A stretch of DNA of 64,000 nt from Sarocladium kiliense (taxonomy: Eukaryota; Ascomycota; Sordariomycetes; Hypocreales; Sarocladiaceae): the NCBI GenBank assembly GCA_030734395.1, contig JAUZTG010000003.1:248001-312000 (forward strand), given 5' to 3'. The notes beneath the pieces were generated by a model, which did no database searches, had not been told where the DNA came from, and worked only from the letters and a program-made list of their open reading frames with translations. Of the stretch, positions 55,580-64,000 are shown in pieces. Position numbers and translations under genes: made by a program. Position 1 is the stretch's first letter, and each line of letters starts with the position of its first letter.

Positions 55580-56668
55580 GATGTGTATGTGTCTATGTGG
55601 TGTATTGTGTTGAAGTGAGGACGACAGGATAGCAGTGAAGCAAGGCCCAGGAATGCAAAGATGTAGCAAAGATCGTGAAAGTAGGGAAGACTATGATGAT
55701 GAGGGATCGAATTGTTCGAGAAGCAAGCTGTAGACTATTTAGAACAATTGCGCCGACGTCGCAACGCCATCGCGCATGATGAGAGGCGACGAGCTGGGAG
55801 CAAAGGTTGGTGTCCGATTCAGGCCATTCGCGATCGGTGTGGATTGCTATTCCCACTGTTTTTCACCGGTGATCATCTGACAGAGCTGCAACTTGCCGTG
55901 TAGTAGTGTTCAGGTCCTTTCTTGGTTCCGCGGTCCAGCCTTTGCTATGGGGACGATCCTCCACTGCTACGTAACAGGCCACTCGAGGAGACTGGAGCAA
56001 TAAAGCATTCCCCATACCAAGAGTGAACCATCGTCGAATTGTGACAAACACTTTTTCGCTCCTCCGTTCTCTCGTCGCCTCGCATATTACCGCATCCGGA
56101 AATCGCGACAGCTATGGAGAGCCCGGCATATGAGTCCCGCGCCAAGTGGATTCTCCAACCACACGATGCCTCCGCCCACGAGTCATCCGACGCTCTCGTC
56201 CTGCTCCGAGCCCGGTCATTCGCACCTCTCTCCATGCCCTTTCCTCTCCGCACGAGGTAAAACGCCCCCCGCCCGGTCTCCAGATTTTCTCAGCCCGGAA
56301 TCCTGGAGCAAAACCTCGGGGACCCCAACGTTTCGTTGCCATGTGCGCAACCTAACTCTGTTTCTCCACCCCCTGTGCTGGATCTCGCGTCGCTTCTGTC
56401 CATGTTCACTCAGATCCGACAAATGGGGTTTTCTGGTACTCGTGCCCAGCTGGTGCTGAACTGAGTTTCCCGACCCGGTATTCTGGGCAGGCTGACAGGA
56501 GCCGAAAGTTCTATAAACCTTCGCCCCCTTCCCCAGCTCCCCGGATCGTCATCATCCAACTACCAGTCTCAGGTCCCGAGAACCAACTCTTCTTTCGACT
56601 TTGCTGCTGCCGGGTATCTCGTCTGACTCTTTAATCAAGTACTTGAGAGGTTTTTCTTGTTTGTCAAA
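55580..56668. promoter_or_regulatory. Shared divergent promoter of the aldolase and transporter genes
   Basis: 1.09 kb between divergent start codons. On the transporter side TATAAA lies at 56512..56517, followed by CT-rich leader sequence. No clear repeated operator was found by eye. Confidence 0.5.
56512..56517 (+). promoter_or_regulatory. TATA box of the quinate-permease-like gene
   Basis: TATAAA 152 bp upstream of the ATG at 56669, followed by pyrimidine-rich sequence. Motif and position only. Confidence 0.55.
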
Positions 56669-58654
56669 ATGGCGGGTCTGCGCGCGGTCGAGGATCGTCC
56701 TACGCCCAAGGAGGTGTACAACTGGACATTGTACATCGAGGCTTGTATCATCGCCATGGGTTCATTCCTGTAAGAACTTTCACACAGGATAATCAAGATC
56801 AGATCATGTCTAACATAGAAACAGTTTCGGTTATGATTCTGCCTTTATCGGCACCACAATCGCTCGTCCGAGTTTCAAGGCCGACTTCGGAATCGAGCCC
56901 GAGCAGGCCAGTGATATCTCCAGCAACATCACCTCCGCCTTCCAGGCCGGTGCTTTCTTCGGCGCCATCTTCTGCTTCTTCTTCACCGAATGGATTGGTC
57001 GCAAGTGGGCTCTCCAGCTCAATGTCTTCATCTTCGTCGTCGGCGCCATTCTCATGACCGTCACTCCTAACGAGCTCTCCTACATCTACGCCGGACGCGT
57101 CCTCACAGGCATTGGCTGCGGTGCCGTCACCGCCACTGTCCCCTCATACATCGCCGAGCTCTCCATCTCTTCCATCCGCGGTATCCTCACTGGTCTCTTC
57201 GAGCTCGCGTACCAGACTGGTTCCCTCATCGGTTTCTGGATCAACTTCGGCATCAACCAGAACATGAGCACCAACAGCGCCGCCAGCTGGAGACTCCCCA
57301 TGGGCTTCCAGCTTGTTCCGGCCGTGCCCCTGTTGATTGGTGGTTTCTTCATCCACGAGAGTCCCCTCTGGCTGATGCGCAAGGGCAAGGAGGACAAGGC
57401 TACCAAGGCACTCGTTGAGCTCAGGAAGCTGCCTGCCGATCACGAATGTAAGTTCACCCCCCAGACTCTCTGGTCACTTGGTCGGATCCTAACTGGATTT
57501 ACAGACGTTCAAGAGGAGCTGGTCATGCTCAGGGCCCGACTCGAGGAAGAGGCGGCTGTTGCATCTGGCTACGGCAGTGGCAGCTACGCACTCTTCCGGG
57601 GTGCCATGCATGAGTTCGCCCAGAAGGGCATGCGCATCCGTGTTGTCGTCATCACCTGCGCCTTCACCCTTCAGAACCTCTCTGGCGCTGCTGGTAAGCA
57701 ATGCTCATGATGTCGTGAGCAAGAATCATACTGACTGCGATGATAGCCATCAACTACTACTCCCCCACACTCTTCGGCTCTCTGGGTGTCACTGATGTCG
57801 CTCTGTACACCGGTATCTACGGATTGGTCAAGGGTGCGTTCTCTCCTGCCCTAAACTCGGTAGAAAATAGTGACTAACTCCATCCAGCTATCGCTTCCAT
57901 CATCTACTACGTCGGTCTCATTGACCTGGTCGGTCGTCGACGACCAGTCATCATCTCTTCCATCGCCTGTTCCGTGTGCCTCTGGATTGTTGGAGCCTAC
58001 GTCAAGATTGGTCACCCAGCCGATGCTATTGCTGCTGGTCAGGAGCTTTCATCCTCGACCGCTGCCGGTGGTCGCATGGCGATTGGCATGATCATGATCT
58101 ACTCCGTCTTGTAAGTCCCAACCCGAACTAGGTCGTCTATCAAGGTCCTCTCTAACACTTCCTAGCTGGTCTTTCGGTCTCAACGGAGTGCCATGGATTC
58201 TTGCCGGTGAGCTTTTCGGTGGTGTCCTGCGCAACTTCACCGGTACCTATGCCGCTCTCGTCCAATGGTATGTCCTCCTCCATGTTCATGCACAGCAGAT
58301 CAGCACGCTAACATTGTCCTCAGGGCAATTCAATTCGCCATCACCAAGGCTCTCCCTTACATCTTCAACGCGTTCGGATACGGCACATGGTTCTTCTTCG
58401 CCTGCTGGATGCTCATCGCTGCCGTCTGGGCCTACTTCCTCGTGCCCGAGACCAAGGGTCTCACCATCGACCAGATGGATCTCATCTTCGGCTACAAGAA
58501 CGACCGCCCTTACCAGATCCCGCATACTTCGGTGTCGAACCGGATCATTCGCGAGGGCCAGCTCGAGAGGGAGCGCGAGAGGGAGGACGCGAAGCTTGGC
58601 GGCGAGCAGAAGGGTGCCACTGCGCATACCGAGAGCCGCGAGGAGAGTGTGTAA
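56669..58654 (+). CDS. MFS sugar-porter transporter, quinate-permease (QutD/Qa-y) type
   Basis: Plasma-membrane proton symporter in seven exons: 56669..56769, 56825..57447, 57505..57693, 57747..57833, 57888..58110, 58166..58267 and 58324..58654, giving 551 residues; introns are 53-57 nt. The N-terminal VEDRPTPKEVYNW and GYDSAFIGTTIA are hallmarks of the fungal quinate permease group. Sugar-porter motifs are all present: EWIGRKW, GRVLTGIGCG, PSYIAELSISSIRG, HESPLWL, NYYSPTLFGSLG, DLVGRRRP, GELFGG and VPETKGLTIDQMD. Twelve hydrophobic segments are visible; the C-terminal tail is charged (REGQLEREREREDAKLGG). The group transports quinate and also other sugars and acids in various fungi, so cargo is uncertain. 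The divergent aldolase and nearby regulator suggest a compact uptake-plus-catabolism module. Confidence 0.92.
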
Positions 58655-59372
58655 ATTTTGTGGCTGGAATCAGAGTCTTGCTCTGCCAAGTACCTGTCGG
58701 CTAGCTGTACTTTATATGTCAACGATACCATACCATACTGGCGAGAATATTACAATGTGGTGTACGCAAAAGTCTCGCAGGCTGCGTCACGTGAGTGTTG
58801 ATAACCAGGCGTCAGTACATAAGTTTATACCAGCATTTGCGTCCTGGTATTTCGAAATAGCACTGTCCCATCTGAGAGCCACAGGGAACGTGATTAGTTC
58901 TTTGTCACTGCTTTCTGTGCAGAGTACATCGTTCGACATCTGTCTGGACAGCCGTTCGACGCCACATGTGGCTTGCCCAGCCGTCCCAGCCACAATCTCA
59001 GACACTGCCTCCAGAATCGCATCGCTGCTCTCCCGTCGAAGCTCCCATCAACCCATCTGGCCAGTAAATGAACATGGCAATTTCCTCCTGGCGACTGGGA
59101 CTATGATATCACCACTCACCTTAGCTGCCAGGTACAGACGGCGCCGGCGGTCTTGGCCGCGACCAGCTCCCGCTATCGAGCTTGGCCGCCCCGGCTTCTC
59201 AGCTGCCCGACTTTAAGCTTGAGCTAGCTTACTCCTCCATCACCAGGCGGGAAGCGGGGACCAGAAGAGAGCGGACCAGCCTCGTCCCGATCATGGTCGG
59301 CGAACGAGAGGAAGGATGCATTCAGCTCGAGGCGATGTTACCTGGGGGCTCGCCTCGTCTGTGGTTGGGCTC

Positions 59373-59402
59373 CTGCTGCTGCTGCTGCTGCCGCTGCTGC
59401 TG
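59373..59402. repeat. CTG trinucleotide repeat, interrupted by one CCG
   Basis: Six CTG, one CCG and three CTG units in a row in non-coding DNA. Confidence 0.85.
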
Positions 59403-59685
59403 CCAGACCTAGGCTCTCTTGAGTCAGACATAATTGCTCGATAAGTGCTGACCGCAGTAGGACCTTGCATAAGCAGAATGGGTCTTATCAACAACAGCCG
59501 TTGGATCGTCAGATTTTGGGCCACGAACTGCCTTTCGTAGCGACAGGGGAGCTATTCGATCCCTCAGCTAACAACCCCGCTTAATGCGTACACAGGAAAA
59601 GCTGATTTGCGAGGCTACCTTTCGCTGTCTTTTGTTCGACGCAGGTTGAGTGTTGCACAAACGCAGAGAATCGTTGATGAAGAGC

Positions 59686-59691
59686 TATAAA
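59686..59691 (+). promoter_or_regulatory. TATA box of the NTF2-like gene
   Basis: TATAAA 82 bp upstream of the ATG at 59768. Motif and spacing only. Confidence 0.5.
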
Positions 59692-59767
59692 AGACGACGT
59701 AGTCTCCTCGTTGCATGAGCATGAGCACTGAAGCATCAACAGTAACTCTATTCGCAACTGCGTCACC

Positions 59768-60259
59768 ATGGCACCCTCAGACGTCCTCCTCAAAAGCGCC
59801 AAAGCTTACCTGAACGCCCTGTCAACCGTCGACAGCAACGGGCTAGCTGCAGCCACCTCAGAGGCTTTCCATGTCACCCTAGGCCCCCACTCCACCGGCC
59901 TCACAGAAGAGTCGATAAGCCGTGACACGTTGACTCAGCGCTTCGCAGGCCTCAAGGCCGTCATATCCTCGATGAACGTCAAGATCGAGAAGGAATGGCC
60001 ACCGAACGAGGCCAGTAACCAGGTCACGATCTGGACGACGGCGAATGCGGACTTTAGGCCCGAGATTGTGGGCGATGATAGCAGGGACGAATGGGTGTTT
60101 AAGCCGGAGACCGTATTCATCTTTACGATGGATGAGAGTGGCGAGAAGATCACGCATCTATTTGAGTTCCAGGACTCCCTGGCGGTACAAAACATGAATG
60201 CCGTGTTTGGAAAGGCTATGGAGAGACTCGGACAGGTCGCGCCGGGTAACGAACAATGA
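59768..60259 (+). CDS. Small NTF2/SnoaL-like fold protein
   Basis: Intronless gene of 163 residues without signal peptide or membrane segment. The pattern is that of an NTF2-like cone fold: an N-terminal helix (VLLKSAKAYLNALSTVDSNG), a segment with His and Trp positions in strands (VTLGPHSTGL, KIEKEWPPNEASNQVTIWTT), then strands ETVFIFTMDESGEKITHLFE and a C-terminal helix. Single-domain members may be polyketide cyclases, dehydratases or isomerases, or have no known activity. No polyketide or other biosynthetic gene is nearby, so no substrate is proposed. The fold assignment is from pattern only; the coding call is good because composition is uniform and a TATA box sits just upstream. Confidence 0.75.
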   Translation: MAPSDVLLKSAKAYLNALSTVDSNGLAAATSEAFHVTLGPHSTGLTEESISRDTLTQRFAGLKAVISSMNVKIEKEWPPNEASNQVTIWTTANADFRPEIVGDDSRDEWVFKPETVFIFTMDESGEKITHLFEFQDSLAVQNMNAVFGKAMERLGQVAPGNEQ

Positions 60260-61740
60260 TGAGAACCAGGCAGCGCATGAGTTTGCACTGTACTCCGTAC
60301 ATACATGGGCTTTCGATCAACAATGCAACTACGTGATCGCATGATGGGACTCCATCCAGTCGCTAAGCGTGACAATTACGGGGGGGTCCAGCTCGCGTGC
60401 TGCTCACTGCATCTTGCGCTATTTACACCAACTAACGAAAGAATTGATGGAATAAGGCTGCAGGATTGCTGCAGTCATTTTTTTTCTGGAATAGATTGAG
60501 AGGGCCTGCCTGCGCCTTGTGGATTCAGGCTTTGGGTCTAGAGGTCCCATCCGGCTCTGGGAGATGCCGGGCTGACTGGGAGTGAGGGCAAGAGGCGCTG
60601 GGTCGGGGGCCAAGAGGGCTGGCTCGGCTACTCAATTTCGCCATCATCGTGATCGGAGCTTGGCTCACGGGGATCAACGAATTTGCAGTAACTCGGTCTC
60701 ATTGTCGGCGATGCGCATCGATCAACACGAAGAGAGGCCTATCAGTAGACATGACAACTCCGACAACCCCCGAAGGAACAAAGCCTCTTCTTCTTCTGAC
60801 AGTCGGACTGCCTGCCTGCCTGCCTGTCATATACGATCTGCCGTCCTGCAGCCGTATTGCTTACTACCACCTCAAGCACTTCTGCCCAAGTCTCGGCGCA
60901 CCCGCTTTATGACGTGCTGAGGGCCCAGATCCCTCCTCTACCAGCGCCATAAACAACACGAGCTGCCTCCTCCTCCTCCTCCGGGAGCATGTCTGCATGC
61001 ATGCTCACATAAACAAGCGCCCCTCGCATTGGCAGCCCACCCTCCATTTGGCCCCCGAACCCCCCATCCGACCATACAGAGATCGCCAAGGCTGCGCCTA
61101 CAGCAACGACCACCTCGTATTGCCCATGCCCGGTGTTGCTCTTGACCTCACTCGGGTAACCATCACCCACGATTGCTACAATATCATGCATGCATGCGTA
61201 GCAGCCGAGCCCGGTCAACGCTATCTTCTGTTCTTTGTTAGTCTCCCCTCCTCCGCCCCCGCCGTGTTTACTTGGCAACAAGACTTGATCGTCGACAACC
61301 CGGTTCGCTGGTCATCGGGGGAGGCGCCCCCACACACACCTCCAAGCGGTGTAAGTGCGCGATGCTCACTTCCTCATCGCGTGTTCGCTATGGCCCGACC
61401 TTTGCCGCTTTGAGAGCTGCCCAAGACGTTGGGCTGCCTGCCGATGCAGCTCGTCTACCCGAATTGGGATGAGTCCGGAAGGTTCGTGCCTGGATGCTGC
61501 GAGGAACATGCTGCTTGGAGGGCGTGGGTAGTCCAGGATTGTGCATCGCTGTGTATAAAGACAAGCTTGATTCCCTCCCTCCTCGCCCTGACGTGATGCA
61601 CGATCCCGCCCCTTCCTGTTCGCTTTGCATCTCTTATCCGCGATAACCCCTCTCTCGCTCTCGTTAAACGTATTCGACAAAGGTACTACCATCAGTCCTT
61701 TGGCTTACATTCGTTCACACACCTATACACACCAAGCATC
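60260..61740. other. Intergenic region upstream of the wall-protein gene
   Basis: About 1.5 kb. It contains short GCCT and CTC tandem runs (near 60819..60835 and 60965..60982) and a TATA box at 61554..61559. Open frames here show no domain. Confidence 0.55.
61554..61559 (+). promoter_or_regulatory. TATA box of the proline-rich wall-protein gene
   Basis: TATAAA 187 bp upstream of the ATG at 61741, followed by CT-rich leader sequence. Confidence 0.5.
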
Positions 61741-62184
61741 ATGAAGTTCTCTCTTCTCGCCCTCGCCGCCTCCGCGGCTGTCGTCTCGGCGCACAAGTAC
61801 CACCATCCTCCCCCAGAGGAGTACCCTCCGCCGGTCTACACTCCCAGCCACAGCTTCAACACCACCGTCACCCCGACCACAACTGTCTACCCTCCCCACC
61901 CTCCGCCTACCACCACTCTCATCCCTCCTCCTCCGGAGTGCCCTCCCGTCAAGACCGTCACTACTTGGGTCAACCCTCCTCCTGAGTCGACTTACAAGCC
62001 TACTCCTGAGGAGCCTGAGACCCCCGAGACCCCCGAAGAGCCTGAGGGGCCTTCTGAGAGTGGTGGAGAGGAGCCTCCTGCCACTCAGACTGGTCCCGAG
62101 ACCGTTCCAACTGCCGCCGCCGTGGCCTACGGTGCCCCCGGCGCCCTTGTCGCTGCTGGCCTCGTAGCTGCGATTGCTTTCTAA
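61741..62184 (+). CDS. Secreted proline-rich, probably GPI-anchored cell-wall protein
   Basis: Intronless gene of 147 residues. It begins with a signal peptide (MKFSLLALAASAAVVSA, cleavage near residue 17). The middle is rich in Pro/Thr/Tyr (HHPPPEEYPPPVY, TTTLIPPPPECPPVK) and then in Pro/Glu/Thr runs (PETPETPEEPEGP), good sites for O-mannosylation, with one NTT N-glycosylation sequon. It ends with small residues followed by a hydrophobic tail (GAPGALVAAGLVAAIAF) without charged residues after it, as in GPI-anchor signals. Only one cysteine is present. The role is likely structural in the cell wall or at the hyphal surface; no enzyme domain is seen. The frequent CTC/CCC codons suggest strong expression. 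Confidence 0.85.
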   Translation: MKFSLLALAASAAVVSAHKYHHPPPEEYPPPVYTPSHSFNTTVTPTTTVYPPHPPPTTTLIPPPPECPPVKTVTTWVNPPPESTYKPTPEEPETPETPEEPEGPSESGGEEPPATQTGPETVPTAAAVAYGAPGALVAAGLVAAIAF

Positions 62185-62766
62185 GCGCCACTACCTTCCT
62201 TTCACTCATGGGCCCCTGATGTCTAATACTTTGACTCGACTATCGACAACAAGGGGCTACAATTATCAGTACTTAATATTCTCAAAGGATGTCAGTGACC
62301 CATGCAACATGGCTTCACTGGCATCGAGGGGACGAAAACAATGGGCGGCTTGGTGTATATTGAGGAGGGTTTTTGATCGATGTTCTCCTGGGAACGGTGA
62401 TGGAATATGTATATGATTGAACCATGATACCCTCCTTTGATGCTTGCGAATGGGAGACAGTAATTAGGTAGCATGAAATTGGACGTACAAGTGAAGGGTT
62501 GTTGCCGTCAGCTAAAATGTTTCAACAACGTGGTCAAGAGCCTCACGAGCAGGAATGCCAAATTCTTACACCACAGAAGAAAGGAGGGTGGGAAGGTTCG
62601 TTAAGCATCATTACTTCATTAATAACCTACACCGTTGCCAGGAATACCACCCTCGTCGTGTAATGAAGGTAGCCTCCGCTTGCTGTCCCAGCCTTCCACA
62701 ATTTCATCAAGTCCAACTATACGCCATAATAGGCGGTTTCTCATCGCCTTTGACCAACATCCCTCA
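62185..62766. other. Convergent intergenic region
   Basis: About 580 bp between the 3' ends of the wall-protein gene (plus) and the CorA-like gene (minus). It presumably holds both 3' regions. Nothing else is seen. Confidence 0.6.
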
Positions 62767-64000
62767 TCAGACCTCTCCCTTTCGCAGATCTGCTCGCTCT
62801 TCACGTTTCGATTCTTTCCAATCGTCCGTCGTTTCGAGCCCTGCAAGCCCACTGCTAGCAAAGAACCCGTCACTTCGTGACTGACGTATACTCTTAAGCC
62901 TTCTCCCAAGCTCCTTCTTGTATGCTGTCACAAAGACCAAGACAAGCAAGGCGGTCGCGAAACCACTACAGATTCTCCAGAAGAACGGTTGGTCGTGTTG
63001 TGTATCAACGACGCCTTGGAGGTTCATTCCGAAGTACGAGGTGAGGAATGAGAGAGGGAGGAAGACTATTGTGACGGTGGTAAATATGAGGATGGCGGAG
63101 TTTTGAGAGTCAGCAACAACTGCGAGTTCGTTGAGTTCGATGGATTGTTGTTGGAAGACCTGTTTGAGGGGAATGTGTCAGGTGAGTTTCCCAGCCAAGG
63201 CATTGACGGCCGTCCAATGCCAAATGATGGGCCTTTCCATCAACAAGGGGTGACTTACAATCTTCAGCGAATTCTGAAAATGCGTGAGTAGGCGATTGAT
63301 CCCCTCTTCTTCCTCCACCAACAAACCTTTGGCCCATTCCAGTCGGTCCCCGGCCTGCTCAGCCTCGGGGTGAGCATTACGACTGATTCCCTCAACTTTA
63401 TACTGTTCCTCAAAGGCCTTGTAGTCTTCCGTCATTCTAGCGATCACAGCCTGCTTGTTCAAAGCCAGAGCATGCAGGGCCTTGAGGTTGCGAATGCACT
63501 CGACATATTGATGGACGACCTCCGAGCGGTCATGTCGACCTTTAGTGCGGTCGTATTGGTATTGCTGACTCTCCTGTCAAGATGTTAGCATGTGCATAAA
63601 TCCACACTAAAACAACTAGGGTTTTCTTACAAGGTCTTTGGCAAGAGCCACAAAGCCCTGGAGGTAGGAAAGAGTGATACACCCGTGCCGCATGTTGTGT
63701 GGTACAACAGCAGCCTCGGTGAAGAGATAGATCATGAACCACTCTGCTGTCTTGTAGCCCCAGGTACTGATCCCCGTGTCGCGAAAGGTCTCGAAAGTGT
63801 GACCAAAGATGGAAGCATCTGGGTCGGAGAGGATCGCTTCGGGGGAGCTGTCGATGCAGTCTCGAAAGTTCTCGCCAAGATAGTGAACCCCGTTTGGGCT
63901 GGACATGGTAAGGATAAAGCCTGTCGCGAGTGAGTTTGTCTCTTATTTGCGATGAGTGTAGCCGAGAGACTCACCATCATCCCGATGAAATGCCCTCAAG
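62767..64000 (-). CDS. CorA-family Mg2+ transporter-like protein, 3' part
   Basis: The C-terminal 340 or so residues of a membrane protein whose 5' end lies beyond the window. Exons seen: 63975..64000 (partial), 63631..63920, 63259..63573 and 62767..63159, with introns of 54, 57 and 99 nt; all joints keep frame. The hallmark is the CorA signature GMN in LTSYFGMNLQG, between two hydrophobic helices (ILIFTTVTIVFLPLSFL before it and FWRICSGFATALLVLVFVTA after it). The preceding region is a long charged helix (NRLLTHFQNSLKIVFQQQSI), the stalk helix of CorA. The soluble N-terminal part lacks features I can name. Fungal members include many divergent CorA-like proteins of unproven ion choice. The C-terminal tail is basic. 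Confidence 0.88.

Larger units (their letters stand above)
58655..59767. other. Intergenic region with a CTG triplet repeat and a TATA box
   Basis: About 1.1 kb between two plus-strand genes. It contains the transporter 3' region, a CTG/CCG triplet tract (59373..59402) and the TATA box of the next gene (59686..59691). No gene is recognised. Confidence 0.6.

Noticed and set aside
60582..61413. Overlapping open frames of up to 138 codons between the NTF2-like and wall-protein genes
   Set aside because: They contain simple-sequence runs and no domain, and the interval includes the promoter of the wall-protein gene.

Overview
The window is nuclear DNA of a filamentous ascomycete (Pezizomycotina). 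Genes carry short introns (46-107 nt) with GTRNGT donors, CTAAC-like branch points and YAG acceptors. Zn2Cys6 regulators, MFS sugar porters, a StuA APSES factor and spliced catabolic enzymes are typical of the group, and the StuA sequence looks most like Sordariomycetes. No rRNA, tRNA, CRISPR array, transposase or reverse-transcriptase sequence was recognised. I assembled 21 protein-coding genes exon by exon; all complete models keep frame through their junctions, and the two at the window edges are partial.

Layout. 0-6.5 kb: the 5' part of a MgtA-type P-type Mg2+ ATPase (minus) and a small BRCT protein (minus). 6.4-17.3 kb: about 11 kb without a recognisable gene, ending in a pyrimidine-rich leader ahead of the developmental regulator StuA (17.5-19.6 kb). 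20.9-26.6 kb: a long coiled-coil protein, an L-rhamnono-lactonase-like amidohydrolase and a protein with a glycogen-binding-like N-terminal domain. 29.6-38.0 kb: an alanine-aminotransferase-family enzyme, a 2-oxoadipate dioxygenase/decarboxylase (HglS/DUF1338), a mitochondrial Dld1-type FAD dehydrogenase and a pipecolate/saccharopine-oxidase-like flavoenzyme with a peroxisomal C-terminus (ARL). 39.2-48.3 kb: an MFS sugar porter, a D-2-hydroxyacid dehydrogenase, an Asp/Glu-racemase-fold protein, a class II aldolase and a Zn2Cys6 factor. 49.6-51.6 kb: a small secreted pro-protein and an HD-domain phosphohydrolase. 52.5-58.7 kb: a second Zn2Cys6 factor, a DapA-family aldolase and a quinate-permease-like transporter sharing a divergent promoter with the aldolase. 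59.8-64 kb: an NTF2-like small protein, a proline-rich GPI-type wall protein and the C-terminal part of a CorA-family Mg2+ transporter.

The main hypothesis is the 29.6-38.0 kb block. Its four activities can be ordered as oxidase (pipecolate or saccharopine), transaminase (2-aminoadipate to 2-oxoadipate), HglS (2-oxoadipate to D-2-hydroxyglutarate) and FAD dehydrogenase (to 2-oxoglutarate), a lysine-degradation route best known from bacteria and plants. The promoter shared by the transaminase and HglS genes holds several GATA motifs, as expected for nitrogen-catabolite control. Substrates are inferred, not shown.

Two further groups (41.5-48.3 and 52.5-58.7 kb) look like small catabolic modules, each with its own regulator.
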